A stretch of DNA of 64,000 bases from Phytophthora colocasiae (GCA_018806915.1 JAGKQI010000101.1:248001-312000); one strand, 5' to 3'; positions 29,462 to 41,300 are shown, numbered from the stretch's first letter. Made by a program: numbers and translations. Notes: generated from the sequence alone by a model not told the origin.

Positions 29462-31879
29462 CTACTGTTTGCCTTCGCTCATATCGTCGTCAGTTTTCGC
29501 ACTTGTATCCCCTTTCAAAGCGTCCCCTTCGCTCTGAGCTACGGCCGTACTACTGCTGCTTCTAGTCATGGCCGAGCGAGACTTGCGCAGGTTCTTCTTC
29601 ATGCGATCAAACATTCGCTGATCAGCACGGGACACCGACGGGAAGACGCGGTCGAACGCGCTGATGAAGTGGTGGTGCTCAATACCCAGCGTCGTTGTAC
29701 CAGCCTCCATCTTGGAGAAATCTGTCTCGCGCAAAGCGGTGATACCAGCCTCACGAAGCAAAGCACTCAGATCAGCACCACTGAAGCCCTCGCAGCGAGG
29801 ATCGGCAGCGATGGCCTCGAGCTGAACGGACGAAGACAAAGCGCACTTAGCTGAGATCGTCTTCAAAATCTGGTGGCGTTCCGATGCTTGAGGCAAAGGC
29901 ACGTAAAGCAGCTTGTCAAGACGACCAGGACGCAGCATGGCGGGGTCAATAATGTCCGGGCGATTCGTTGCAGCAATCACAAACACGTTACGACGACCGT
30001 CCAAGCCATCCATCTCCGTCAAAAGCTGGTTCACCACACGCTCACTGACACCGTTTCCGCCAGTATCTCCACTGGCACCACCTGAGCGTCGAGGGGCCAG
30101 AGCATCCAGTTCGTCGAAGAAAACAACGCACGGAGAGGATGCACGGGCTCGTTGAAAGACTTGACGCACCGATCGCTCCGATTCACCGACGTACTTGTCC
30201 AACAATTCAGGTCCCTTGATACTAATAAAGTTGGCACCACTTTCATGTGCGATCGCCTTGGCCAGCAGCGTTTTACCACAACCAGGAGGTCCATAGAGCA
30301 ACACACCAGCAGGCATGGACAAACCAAGAGCAGCAAAACGCTCCGGGTGGGCAATCGGCTGCAGAACCGCAAGTGACAGCTCATCACGTACCTCGTTAAG
30401 CGCACCAATGTCATCCCACGTGACGTCAGGAATCGTGGCAAAACCCTCGCGCTTGGAGCTCGGTTGGACCTTGGGAATCGCAGCTTCGAAATCGGCCATC
30501 GTGATGCTAAGTGGTGCCAATTGTGCCTCAGTGAAAGGTTCCACCTGAGCGCGCAGGTCATCAGCAGCAGATGGGGTCTCCTCAATCTCCTCCTTCGACT
30601 TCTCCTGCGTTGAATCCACTTCCATCGCATCGTCGCTAGTGGCAATACCCGAGGTCTCCATCTCAGTAGAAACTGTGGCTGCGTCTATCTCCTTAGTCAA
30701 CTTTTTCACCTCGTTGATGTTCGTAAAAATACGATTCACAGCTCCGACCGCAGCTTCCTTCGTAAGGGACACCAGATCTGCTCCAACGTATCCAGGCGTT
30801 CGACGAGCAAGCGCGGCAAAGTCAAAGTCTCCTTCCAGCGTCATCTTTCTCGCCAAAACCCTTAGAATCTTCTCTCTCGCCTCTTCGTCAGGAATTCCCA
30901 GACAAATTTCCCTATCAAAGCGTCCAGCACGACGCAGCGCTGAGTCCAGCGCATCTGGTCGGTTCGTCGCGCCAATCAAAACCACCGGTTTGCCTCCGGT
31001 ATTCTCCAGACTCAACGAGTCCGTGCTCGTCAGTAGCTGAGCCACAATTCTCTTCTCCATTCCTCTCGCTGATGTCTCCCGTTTCGGGGTAATCGCGTCA
31101 ATCTCATCAATAAAAATAATCGACGGGGCTCGTGCAATGGCCTCGTCAAAGAGTTCTCTCAGCTTCTGCTCCGACTCTCCCGACATCCCCGACACCACTT
31201 CGGGCGCTGAAATCTTCAAGAACGTAGCTCCGCATTCTCCAGCAATGGCATGAGCCAGCATCGACTTTCCAGTTCCAGGGGGGCCATGAAGTAGTACACC
31301 TCGTGGGGGTTCGACTCCAAGATGAGCGTATACTTCAGGGTGTGTCAACGGGTACTCAATCAGCTCCCTGACTTCCTGCAGGATCGTCTGAATGCCTCCA
31401 ACGTCGCTGTATCTTGCAGTAGGACGTTCCACCACGAACCCTTTGCTCTCATCTGCATCTCCTGCTTTTTCATCTTCCATCGCCTCCTTTTTAATCTTCT
31501 TCCGCAATATTTTAACCTTTTTAATTGCCGGTTTGTCCGCATTCTGGTCCGCGTACTTCTGCTGCATAGCGCGATTCAACGAGTTGCCGCTGCCATTCGC
31601 CGCCTGTTGCTGCTCCATCGCTCGCAGCTGCTTCTCATCGTCGCTGTCGCTCTCAGAGCGCGAGCGTTTGGGCGTTTCCCCGCCTGATGCGGGAGTGGAA
31701 GGTTGCGCTTTTTTCAGGACTTTGGCCACAACTTTGCGGAGAGCGCCCTGCGGCTTGCGCTGGTACTCGGCATAAGTCTCTCTTAAGTACGACGTGACGG
31801 TGGCCTCACTGGGACGAGCCCCACGCTCCTCGCACTCGCGCAGGTAGCGCCGCACATGGAAACTCACTTTGGCCTCCAT
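29462..31879 (-). CDS. NVL: NVL/Rix7-type AAA+ ATPase of ribosome biogenesis
   Basis: About 805 residues from the ATG at 31879. The N-terminal 60 residues form the small helical domain typical of NVL/Rix7 (VSFHVRRYLRECEERG). A Lys/Ser-rich linker with nuclear-signal-like sequence (PKRSRSESDSDDE) follows. D1 begins YSDVGGI; Walker A GPPGTGKS, Walker B IIFIDEIDA, arginine-finger region GATNRPDALDSALRRAGRFDRE. A linker with acidic Ser/Thr-rich residues leads to D2 with WDDIGAL, Walker A GPPGCGKT, Walker B VVFFDELDA and TNRPDIIDPAMLRPGRLD. The protein releases maturation factors from pre-60S particles in the nucleolus. Single exon. It lies in the spacer of the inverted duplication, unrelated to the AKR genes in function. 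Confidence 0.93.
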   Translation of the reverse strand: MEAKVSFHVRRYLRECEERGARPSEATVTSYLRETYAEYQRKPQGALRKVVAKVLKKAQPSTPASGGETPKRSRSESDSDDEKQLRAMEQQQAANGSGNSLNRAMQQKYADQNADKPAIKKVKILRKKIKKEAMEDEKAGDADESKGFVVERPTARYSDVGGIQTILQEVRELIEYPLTHPEVYAHLGVEPPRGVLLHGPPGTGKSMLAHAIAGECGATFLKISAPEVVSGMSGESEQKLRELFDEAIARAPSIIFIDEIDAITPKRETSARGMEKRIVAQLLTSTDSLSLENTGGKPVVLIGATNRPDALDSALRRAGRFDREICLGIPDEEAREKILRVLARKMTLEGDFDFAALARRTPGYVGADLVSLTKEAAVGAVNRIFTNINEVKKLTKEIDAATVSTEMETSGIATSDDAMEVDSTQEKSKEEIEETPSAADDLRAQVEPFTEAQLAPLSITMADFEAAIPKVQPSSKREGFATIPDVTWDDIGALNEVRDELSLAVLQPIAHPERFAALGLSMPAGVLLYGPPGCGKTLLAKAIAHESGANFISIKGPELLDKYVGESERSVRQVFQRARASSPCVVFFDELDALAPRRSGGASGDTGGNGVSERVVNQLLTEMDGLDGRRNVFVIAATNRPDIIDPAMLRPGRLDKLLYVPLPQASERHQILKTISAKCALSSSVQLEAIAADPRCEGFSGADLSALLREAGITALRETDFSKMEAGTTTLGIEHHHFISAFDRVFPSVSRADQRMFDRMKKNLRKSRSAMTRSSSSTAVAQSEGDALKGDTSAKTDDDMSEGKQ

Positions 31880-32428
31880 GTTTGATTCAATTGTGGCTTT
31901 TGACTGGCGGAGACGGTAGTGGTGTGGCACACACATCATGTTGAAGTGGAATTATCACTTGACGGAGGTAATCTCCTCGGGGAAGTCCAGGCACACTTGG
32001 TCCTGTCCGCTGAAAATGGGGATCTGTGCCGAACGGGTTTTCAACGGCGTTGATGTGGTCGCCGGTCTTTCTCGTTGAACATATTGAAGAATGACCAGCG
32101 AGAAACAGTACAAAAAATGAGTGAATAATACTTAGACAGCGCCGGACAGGTAAAATACTCTTGTTAGACTGGTCCCATTTGACTGCAAGCACTTCAACAG
32201 CATTCATTCTCAGGTTTGCTTTACCTCGTACTGTACGAGTCGTACATGTACATTTGAAGTGTTCATGATTACGATGAAAAGTGACAAAAAGAGAATACAC
32301 TGTCTCCAATACTGTTTTCAGTCAATATGCGCACGTTATGTCAAACGTATATCAATACTAATCAGAGCGATTCCTCACTTTCGCTTTTGCCTACCAAGCA
32401 GCAAACAGTAACACTAAGCCAAGCACCA

Positions 32429-33496
32429 ATGGCCCCCAACGCAACGCCCACCAAGATGACCCACCGCTTCCTGGGTGACTCTGGCCTTCTGGTCTCCAAG
32501 CTCGCCCTTGGGTCCTGGATGTCGTACGACGAAAAGTACACGGTGGACGCCTGGTACGAGATGGTCAAGATCGCGTACCAGCACGGTGTCAACTTCTACG
32601 ACACTGCTGAGATCTACGGTAACGGCCAGGCTGAGGAGCTTCTGGGTGGAGCCATTAAGAAGGGCATCGCTGACAAACTCTGGAGTCGGGAGGACCTCGT
32701 GATCTCCACCAAAGTCTTCAACGGGTACAAAGGCTTCACGGAATCCGGTCCGAACGACCAGGGCAACAGTCGTAAGCACATCATTGAGGGAGTCAAGAAC
32801 TCACTGAAAAGACTTGATCTCGAGTACGTGGACGTCATCTTCTCGCATCGTCCGGAGCCCTACACTCCCATTGAGGAGACTGTGCGAGCCATGAACTTCG
32901 TCATCAACCAGGGATGGGCCTTCTACTGGGGAACCAGTGAGTGGCTCGCCTCGGACATCCGAGAGGCCTGTGAAATCGCCGACCGACTCGGGATGATCCG
33001 TCCCATAGTCGAGCAAGCTCAGTACAACATCTTCGTGCGGAGTAAAGTCGAGTACGAGTATCTGGACCTGTACAAGAAGTACAAGCTTGGACTCACGACG
33101 TGGTCACCTCTGGCGTTCGGAACGCTGACAGGGAAGTACAGTGACGGGAAACCGGAGGGATCGCGCTATACCTCGCCAATGTTCGCGGAGGGGAGTCCTC
33201 TAGCGGAGGGATTCGCTGAGCGTGTGGAGATGGCTGACAAGTTGAAACCAATTGCCAAGGAACTCGGCTGTTCACTTGCTCAAATGGCAATGGCGTGGGC
33301 TGTTGCGAATGAAAATGCGTCGACAGTTTTGATTGGGGCCAGTCGTCCGTCGCAGCTGGAAGAGAACTTGAAGGCATTGGACTTCGTGGACAAGATCACA
33401 CCGGAGGTGAAGGCCAAGATCGACGACGTGGTCAAGTTCGTACCGACGGTGTCGAAAATGGATCAGTTCGCGCTCTTGCGTGGCCGCCACTTGTAA
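32429..33496 (+). CDS. AKR11: Kv-beta-like aldo/keto reductase (intact, duplicate of AKR8)
   Basis: 355 residues, apparently identical to AKR8 at the protein level; all catalytic and cofactor residues are therefore kept (FYDTAEIY, STKVF, IFSHRPEP, VLIGASRPSQL). The start is the ATG at 32429. Upstream, the two copies differ by several substitutions and a deletion of two codons' worth of bases within about 100 bp, so coding identity exceeds that of the flank. ATTCCTCACTTTC about 55 nt upstream is an initiator-like match. Next gene in the same direction is the finger gene ZFP2. Confidence 0.93.
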   Translation: MAPNATPTKMTHRFLGDSGLLVSKLALGSWMSYDEKYTVDAWYEMVKIAYQHGVNFYDTAEIYGNGQAEELLGGAIKKGIADKLWSREDLVISTKVFNGYKGFTESGPNDQGNSRKHIIEGVKNSLKRLDLEYVDVIFSHRPEPYTPIEETVRAMNFVINQGWAFYWGTSEWLASDIREACEIADRLGMIRPIVEQAQYNIFVRSKVEYEYLDLYKKYKLGLTTWSPLAFGTLTGKYSDGKPEGSRYTSPMFAEGSPLAEGFAERVEMADKLKPIAKELGCSLAQMAMAWAVANENASTVLIGASRPSQLEENLKALDFVDKITPEVKAKIDDVVKFVPTVSKMDQFALLRGRHL

Positions 33497-33668
33497 ACTG
33501 CATTTTATCTTGTGTCTTATCCAGGATTCCTGGGTGAGTGTTGGACAATCGTAGGGCAGAGAAAATATAATGCAGCCATCATTAATCATTTTTTAGAAGG
33601 CTGTTTATCTTGATGTAAGTATGTAAAGATAGCCAATCTTTCATCATTATCGAACTTCCACTGCTTCG

Positions 33669-35057
33669 ATGCCTCCCAAGCGCAAGGCTGAGGACGCCAA
33701 CGCCACCAGCTCAAAGGCCGGGAAGGTCGAGTGCGAGTTCTGTGGCAAGAGCTACAAGGCGCGAGGGCTCACACGTCACCAGAATTCATGCAACAGACGA
33801 CGTATTAAACGTCGGGAGATCTGCTTCGAATCTTCGAATGTGAATGCTTTCGCTCATATCCTAAGTTTCCTCAGTAATCAGTCAATGGTGAAGCTACAAG
33901 CTGCTACAGGTGCAATTTACAATGGTAGTAACTCTGTACTTAGTGCTGTTTGCTGCTCTTGTGAGAACGACGAGCTGGCAATTGCCAACGGATTGTGTCT
34001 GGCCTGCAATCGAGCCAAAACTCCGACGTTCCGTGAGACGATCACAACTACCGAAGCTAGGAAACTCTACGGGATTCACGACATCAACAACGTGCGTCAC
34101 AGTACACACAGAAATCATTATGGCGGCTACTACTCTTTGTTCCATTATGAGGCTCTGGAACGCAATGCCATCCGCACTTTTGGATCGAAGAAGAAGTGGC
34201 TGGAACATATCGCCCCCAAAGCTGTTCGTCGGCTGAAAATTGCCGAGACGAAACGTAAAGCCGAAGAGGAGTATAAAGCACTTCTGGCAATGTTTTCCGA
34301 GGGATTCCAAACCTTCGTGCGTGGTTACGTTGTTGGCCGCTTGACTGAAGAACAGCTAAGAGAACGAGCAATTCGGTACGACGAGGTCTGTGAGACGTTA
34401 ACTGCTCGATCACTGGACATTGGCGACTACTCCACACTCATGTCGGCATTTGTGCTTCAAAACGTCGGTACAGCGGACGGGGTAGCAGACTCGATTGAGA
34501 GAGCGATCGAGGAGAGTGCGCGCAAGAAACGGGAACAGGAAGAGGCCAAGGCGTATTGCAAAACGCTACCACAAAAAGCCGTCGATTATATCAGTCGCAA
34601 CTACGAGGACGGTAAGAGCGTCATCGAAGCACGATACACGCGATACTGCGAGCTTACTGCAGCTCTCAGTGCCAGGGAGCTGAAACTTCGCTCGGACAGT
34701 GTGCTTTGCCGCGGTTACATCATGAAAGGGGAAGGAGCTGTCGATGATATTGTGGACACGATGGAGGAGATGAATTTTCTGTTCACTCACACTTCGTACG
34801 CCAGTCAATGTAGATCCATCTTTCCCAGGAGAAGATACAACCACGAGTATGGGGGCTATTGGTCGGATTCGGACGATGGTAACTATTGGTCCGACGAGTC
34901 TGAGGAATATGACGATTATAGCTCGAGAGTCCGTGCACGCAGAGAACAAGTTAAGCGCAGGATCCGGGATCAGTACCTGATTGACTCGAAAGGCTTGACG
35001 TTACCTGCAAAGTGGCAGCGAGAACTTGAGACCCGTGCAAGTGCTCGTCAACCATGA
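33669..35057 (+). CDS. ZFP2: C2HC finger and XPA-like zinc-motif protein (duplicate of ZFP1)
   Basis: 462 residues with the same layout as ZFP1: C2HC finger at 22-41, XPA-like cysteine pairs with ITTTEARKLYGI near 97-140, a charged helical middle and an acidic YWSDSDD tail. About six amino-acid differences from ZFP1 are visible, including HYEA for HYED, VRGYVVG for VRDNVVG and DDYSSR for DDYGSR. None touches a putative zinc ligand, so both copies seem under constraint. It lies between AKR11 and AKR12, all three on the plus strand. Confidence 0.75.
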   Translation: MPPKRKAEDANATSSKAGKVECEFCGKSYKARGLTRHQNSCNRRRIKRREICFESSNVNAFAHILSFLSNQSMVKLQAATGAIYNGSNSVLSAVCCSCENDELAIANGLCLACNRAKTPTFRETITTTEARKLYGIHDINNVRHSTHRNHYGGYYSLFHYEALERNAIRTFGSKKKWLEHIAPKAVRRLKIAETKRKAEEEYKALLAMFSEGFQTFVRGYVVGRLTEEQLRERAIRYDEVCETLTARSLDIGDYSTLMSAFVLQNVGTADGVADSIERAIEESARKKREQEEAKAYCKTLPQKAVDYISRNYEDGKSVIEARYTRYCELTAALSARELKLRSDSVLCRGYIMKGEGAVDDIVDTMEEMNFLFTHTSYASQCRSIFPRRRYNHEYGGYWSDSDDGNYWSDESEEYDDYSSRVRARREQVKRRIRDQYLIDSKGLTLPAKWQRELETRASARQP

Positions 35058-35502
35058 CCAAGGATCGTCGGCTTGACTGCGTTTCAGAGACCAGCATGGT
35101 CTCAGTTGGGTCTCTCCCATCCTTTCGTTTTAGTTGTAGCAATAAGGCGTATGCTGTTCAGATTCTACATAACCGAGCTATCAGGAGTAAGGGAGGCATA
35201 GTGGTGGTAGCACAATTGGATGTTTTCTTTCATCCGTGTCGAAGTACTGAGAAAAAGTGATAACCAGTTCTGCTTTGGTTAGTGAAAACTCATTGCAATG
35301 ACATGCATCAAGTAAACGTCGACGAGGGATACATGTACTGTATAAAGATGAGAAGAATGCACAGCAGTCAATTACTTCCGGTGATGATTCAATACACTTT
35401 AACGACAATCATTCTGTAAGTGACCATCTTGAAGACAATCTACCAGTTCATTCGTGAATTTGCCTCCAACACCCGAAACCTCCTCAAAGTCCAACAACAA
35501 TC
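35058..35502. other. Intergenic stretch before AKR12
   Basis: Counterpart of 22661-23083. The two copies differ by several small insertions, e.g. extra bases around 35320-35350, and hold no gene. It contains the AKR12 promoter region. Confidence 0.45.
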
Positions 35503-36570
35503 ATGGCTCCTAGTACTTCCTCCTTGACCAAGATGACGTATCGATTATTGGGAAACTCCGGTCTTCTGGTGTCCAAATTCTCACTTGGTTCGTGGATGTG
35601 GGCGAAAGACGACTACACTGTGGACGCCTGGTACAAGATGATGGTCACTGCGTACCAGGGCGGTGTCAACTTCTTTGACACAGCTGAGAACTATGGAGAG
35701 ACATTGGCTGAGCGTAACATGGGTGGAGCCATCAAGAAAGGGATTGAGGAAGGGGTTTGGGCCCGTGAAGATCTGGTAGTGACTACCAAACTGTTCGCTG
35801 GGACAATCGCCTGGGATCAAAGCAGTCCGAATGCCCAGGGTCTGTGTCGTAAGCATATTGTGGAAGGGCTCAAGGGTTCACTCCAGCGTATGCAGCTCGA
35901 CTACGTGGATGTGGTGTTTTGTCACCGTCCAGACACTCTCACTCCCATTGAGGAGACTGTGAGGGCCATGAACTTCGTGATCGAGAAAGGTTGGGCCTTC
36001 TATTGGGGAACGAGTGAGTGGCTCGCCTCGGACATCCAGGAAGCCTGTGAGATCGCCGATCGTCTTAGCTTGATCCGCCCAATTGTGGAGCAGCCGCAGT
36101 ACAACATCCTCGAGCGCAACAAAGTGGAGTACGAGTTCCTGGATCTGTACAAGAAGTACAAACTTGGACTCACTGTGTGGTCTCCTCTTTGCTCGGGAAC
36201 TCTGACTGGCAAGTACAGCTCAGCACCCGAAGGTGCTCGTTTCACTTCCGATCTCAAAGCTGGACCTCCACTTCGATTGGACATGTTTACAAGTAAAATT
36301 GAGATGGCTGAGAAGATCAAGCCCATTGCCAAGGAAGTGGGCTGCTCCCTCGCGCAACTAGCTCTTGCGTGGTGCGTTTCGAACGAGAACGTATCCACTG
36401 TGCTTCTCGGCGCCAGTCGTCCATCTCAACTGGAGGAAAACCTCAAGGCTCTGGAGTTTGTGGACAAGATCACACCTGAGGTGAAGGCCAAGATTGACGA
36501 CATTGTCCAGTTCACCCCACACGCGCCGAAGCAAGACCACCTTGCCAATCTCAGAGAACGTCACTTGTAG
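35503..36570 (+). CDS. AKR12: Kv-beta-like aldo/keto reductase (intact, duplicate of AKR7)
   Basis: 355 residues, differing from AKR7 at about four sites: AWDQSS for AWDHSS, PDTLT for PDDLT, FTSKIE for FTRKIE and RERHL for RGRHL. The catalytic tetrad (FDTAENY, TTKLF, VFCHRPDT) and NADP(H) loop are unchanged. It shares with AKR7 the divergent substrate loop (AGTIAWD) and LTVWSPLCSGTL. It is convergent with the 3' end of AKR13, 129 bp away, mirroring AKR6/AKR7. Confidence 0.93.
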   Translation: MAPSTSSLTKMTYRLLGNSGLLVSKFSLGSWMWAKDDYTVDAWYKMMVTAYQGGVNFFDTAENYGETLAERNMGGAIKKGIEEGVWAREDLVVTTKLFAGTIAWDQSSPNAQGLCRKHIVEGLKGSLQRMQLDYVDVVFCHRPDTLTPIEETVRAMNFVIEKGWAFYWGTSEWLASDIQEACEIADRLSLIRPIVEQPQYNILERNKVEYEFLDLYKKYKLGLTVWSPLCSGTLTGKYSSAPEGARFTSDLKAGPPLRLDMFTSKIEMAEKIKPIAKEVGCSLAQLALAWCVSNENVSTVLLGASRPSQLEENLKALEFVDKITPEVKAKIDDIVQFTPHAPKQDHLANLRERHL

Positions 36571-37027
36571 AGATTTGAGTGCTCAACCAATGCAAGACAA
36601 CCAACAAACAAGCAGCACTTGGATTGAAAAACCCTTATTGCGTCGTTAGATTCTGATCATTTCCTGTCTTAAGCAGAACGAAAGTAGCAAATCTTCACCT
36701 ACAGGTGGCGCTTACGCAGATAAGCAAGAGAGTTCATCTCGGGGACAGTTGGGGCAACGTTGTAAATGGCGTCGATCTTGGCCTTCACTTCGGGTGTGAT
36801 CTTGTCCACAAATTCCAGAGCTTTCAGGTTTTCTTTCAGTTGATCGGGGCGACTCGCACCAACGAGAACCGTCGACACGTGCTCGTTGGAAACACACCAG
36901 ACAGTAGCGAGTTGCGGCAGGGAACAGCCCAGCTCCTTCGCAATCGGTTGGAGCTTGTCGGCGATCTCCACACGCTCTTCAAACGTAGGCACAAGCTCAC
37001 GTGACGTAAATGCTGGTTTCGTGAATC

Positions 37028-37277
37028 TGTAGTGGCTGGTTGAATCTAAGCCTTGCCCACTGCACTGGGCGGCACAGATGGTGAGGCCGAGTTGCCGCAC
37101 AGACTGTGAAGCCGAGCTGGCATAGACGTCAGAGGACGAGTAGATCGAAGCTGTAGCAAGCATAACATTGAGTTTAGTCAGATTACAATCTACCTTAGAG
37201 CGAGCAAGCAATAGACCAAGGTTAACAGGAAGCGCCAGCTTCCCTCGCGTGTGTTCGTGTTATCGAGACCCACTACA
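37028..37277 (+). repeat. 5' LTR of the gypsy element
   Basis: 250 bp with TGTAG...CTACA ends. Contains the promoter for the element's RNA by family analogy; no primer-binding site could be matched confidently just downstream. Confidence 0.92.
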
Positions 37278-37321
37278 AAGATATCTTTAGTTGCGAAGGT
37301 CGTAACTGAGCACAAGACAAC

Positions 37322-38355
37322 ATGACGAAGGATCAGCATGTGAATAACGAGAAAGTGACTCTACAGGAGAACGACAATGTAGAGCATGTGACGGCTGTAT
37401 CAACGGTGATTCCCCGTGTCCCGCAGCCGATTTTCTCGATCGTCAACCCGCCGCTAATCAACGACATCTCTCGCGAGTCGTTGCTTGAGTGGTTGAGACT
37501 TCGGAAGGAGTATATTGCTGTTACTGAGGCGCGATGCCGGACAGCTAACGAGGATGTAAAGTCCGTGCTACGCACAGTACGAGACTCTTTCAACGAGGAC
37601 TTGCTTGAGACCATGTGCGAGACTCGTTGGGACATAGACATCGGAGACGTGACCGATGAGTTCCTAATGGAAAGATCAAGGACATCACCTCCAGCTTTAT
37701 GAACAAGGAGCTGCCAGATATGGATGATCTGTTTGGTTGTGAACTGAGGTTCGATGACTCCACTCCCGATGTGGAAGCGAGAGTGACAGCCTACTTCCAT
37801 CTTGCCAACGAGATTATAAAGCGGAATGGTGTGACTTCTCTTTTTTCTGGTGACGATGGAATCAAGCGCAAGTGTAAGGTGCTATTGAAGTTCCTACCTG
37901 GGCCCCTGTCGAAAAGAGTGGCAAATGAGTTGGAGTACCGCAGTGGCGATGCCAAGGCGAGTGTACGGAGCTTGTACAAGGTGGTGAGCCATTTAGCATT
38001 AGAACTGGAGAAGGAGAACAAGGCCATGATGCAGATTAAGACAAAGATGACCAAGAATGCAAAGCCTTTCAGCACCCGAGGTACCATGAAGATTACCAAC
38101 GACAAGAAAATGGCAATCATGACTAGTAGTGTACCGAAGGCAAAGCTGAGAGCGGTGATCGGATCTAAGCAAGGCGAGCAGCGCCAAGCCACAGGGGCCC
38201 CGCCGCCCAAACAGTGTTTTCATTGTAAAGGAGAACATGGATTTATCGACTGTCCGACGGCAACGGAAGCGGACAAAGAAGCAATTCGGGCAAAGCGTCG
38301 AGCAGATTTCAAAGCGCGTCGGCAAGCAAAAGTCCAACAAGGAAAACGCAACTAA
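37322..38355 (+). pseudogene. gag of the gypsy element, one frameshift
   Basis: Starts at the ATG 45 nt after the 5' LTR (37322). A one-base deletion near 37670 shifts the frame; the second part begins at about 37675 and ends at 38355. The C-terminal part is basic and carries a zinc knuckle CFHCKGEHGFIDC, which is C-x2-C-x3-H-x4-C, one residue shorter than the usual CCHC spacing. The role is capsid formation and RNA packaging. The pol frame overlaps its last 119 nt in another phase. Confidence 0.85.
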
Positions 38356-41300
38356 GTTCTGCCGCATTCGTGAATGCTTGCCTCCTGAAGGCGGTACAGT
38401 ACTGCTTGAAGGAGTGTGTAGCGTCCCGTTCTGTGCGGATAGTGGAGCTACCAGGACCAGTATGAGTGAGCGTATTTTCCAGAGGTTGCGGGCGGAATGT
38501 CCAAGTGTCGATTGTGTGGAATTAGATGAACCCATCTCGTGCATCACGGTTGGAGGTAATGTCGAGGTGACTCGAGCGGTAAATGTTCATGTGACGTTGC
38601 GAACTGCAGCGGGACCAGTGTCCATCAGTTCACCTGTACAGTGCTTGATTGTACCTGGAGAAATGGAGGAATTTCTTTTGGGCAAAGAGATCTTGACCTC
38701 TCTTGGTATCGATGTGGATAGAGAACTGGAAATGCTAGCGTCGCAAGGCCAGTTAGATGAACCGGATGAATTTGATGAACCTGTAGTGAACTCAGCAGCG
38801 GAACTGAGCGAAGAAGTGGAGAAACTAGTGCGGGAAATGGTAGAAAAGGCTGCCAAGAAAGGATTTCCGAAGGAGTATCTGGATGAACTTTTAAGGATTT
38901 CTCTTCGTTTCGACCTGTGGAGGGAGAAGTTGGGTAATGACCCCCCTGCTAAAGTACCGCCTATGAAAATTCGTTTGAAGAAAGATGCCAAGCCCTATAA
39001 GTGCAAGGCAAGGAAGTACCCGCCTGAGGTCAGGATGTTCATGGAGGATTTCAACGCCAAACTGGAAAAGCTAGGCTGGATTTACGAAAACCCCAGCAGC
39101 AGATGGGCCTGTCCTGCATTGCCTGTAAGAAAAGGAGGATCGAACGACTACCGACAAACGGCAGATTACAAACCACTGAATGTCCAAGTCGAAGGTATTG
39201 CCGGTGTGATGCCAAACCCGCAAGTTGACCTGGAGATAGTGCGTGACTGTATGTTCTTTGGATTGTTCGATTTCATAAAGGGTTACTGGCAGATAGCAGT
39301 TGATGAAACTTGTCAAGAGTTGCTGTCGTACATGACTCACCGCAAAATCTACACACCAAGGCGAGTTCCCCAAGGGTGTTGCGATGCAGCATTATTCTTT
39401 CAAGCCACAGTTGAGAAGTGCCTACAAGAGTTGATGTACCAACATCTTTTGGTATGGATAGATGATCTTCTTCTCTTCGCAAAGACGTGGAGACTTACTT
39501 GGAAAAGATGGAGCGGCTGTTTGAGCTACTCGACTACTTCGGTTTCAAATTGAGCGTGACGAAGTCAAGCCTGTACGAACCGCAAGTCAAATGGTGTGGT
39601 AAGATCATCACGGGCAACGGAGTCAGCCACGATCCAGAGCGAATCAAGGCGTTATCAGCACTTCCTTACCCTACCAATGCAGCTGAACTTCAACAGTTCC
39701 TCTGTGCAGCAAACTGGATGAGAGAGCGTGATCGATTTTGCTCGGACTGCTCAACCGCTGCAAGAGCGGCTTGATCTGGCTTTGGCAACTGCATCTCGAA
39801 GAACGAAACGTGTTGCAGCAGGAATAGGACTGGAGCTGGAGAAGGTTGAACGGGCAGCATTTGACCAACTAAAAAGGAAATTGGAGAATTCTGCCAGCTT
39901 AGCGTTCCCACAACCGGACTCCGTCATGTGCCTGGTGACCGATGCTTCTGACGTCGGCTATGGAATCATTGTCACACAAGTAAAACACTGGCAAGTGGGA
40001 AAACCTGTTGAGGAACAGCAGCACGAACTACTTGTCTGTGTGAGCGGCACGTTCACTGGATCGAAACGCAATTGGAGTGTTATCGAAAAGGAGGCGTACC
40101 CCATAATTTGTGCCTGTGACCAGCTCAGCCACCTACTGCTTCGGCCACAAGGCTTCAGATTGTTTTGCGATCACCGCAATTTAATCTACGTCTTTGCGCC
40201 TGGGAAAGAAGTCAAGAAGCATGTTAGGGGGAAGTTACTACGCTGGGCAGTGAAACTTATGGAGTACCGATACCACATCGAGCACATTGAAGGAGAAAAC
40301 AACGTCTGGGCGGACATGGTGTCTCGGTGGGCAGGGAACCACCAAGAGCAGGTGGCCCTGCGAGCAATGGTACTACGAAAGCGAGATCGTCAGGAGGAAG
40401 AGAGGACCCAACACCTTCGGAGCAAGCGACGGCGAGGGGAGGAAGAGAGGACCCCTAAGACCCGATTAGTGCGAAGTGACGGGGAGGCAGATAGGACCCC
40501 AGCAACACGACGCAAGCGCAAAAAACTCAGAACGAAGTGTGATGAACAGCAAGAGGCTGCTAGTACGGCAGCAATTCGGCCGTTCAATGACCCTAGCTTT
40601 TCGTGGCCAACTTTGCAGGATATTGTTCGAGCGCAAGAACAATTTAAAACCACATTACCCAGCAACTTCCTCACCACGCTCGGCGGGCGTGAGGGCTGGT
40701 ACCACAAAGGCAAATTGTGGATTCCAACAAAAGATACAACTCTACTGCAACGACTAATGATCGTGGCGCACTGTGGTGCACAAGGACACCGTGGGCGAGC
40801 TGCCATGATGGAACAGCTGAGTAGACACTTCTATGTGGACCATTTACGAGGACACGTAGATAAATTTCTAGAGGCCTGCCTACTCTGTCATCACGTGAAA
40901 GGCGGAAAGGTGGTACAGCGACCATGGAGTGAAACGTTCCGCTGCTACGAGCGCAATGGTGCATTACACTGGGACTTCCTTACAGTGGGTGATTCATTCG
41001 GAGAAGACAAATACCTGCTCATACTGAAAGACGAAGCTACACACTACTGCGAACTTGTGCCCTGTGCTACACCTACTAGTGGAGTGGCTGTAGCATCCAT
41101 TTTAGACTGGCACAGTCGGTTTGGCATCCCTCCAATCTGGATCAGCGACCAAGGCAGCCACTTCAAGAACGAGGTGGCGGCCGAGATTTGCAAGAGGCTG
41201 AAGTCAGAACAGCATTTCACGGTAGCTTATAGTCCGTGGATCAATGGCAGTATCGAGCGACTAAATCGTGACGTGATCCAAGTATTACGTGCAATGTGTC

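Noticed and set aside
38237..38355. gag-pol overlap as a programmed frameshift
   Set aside because: The overlap exists, but other frame changes in this copy are plainly damage and no slippery heptamer with pseudoknot was recognised, so no claim is made.
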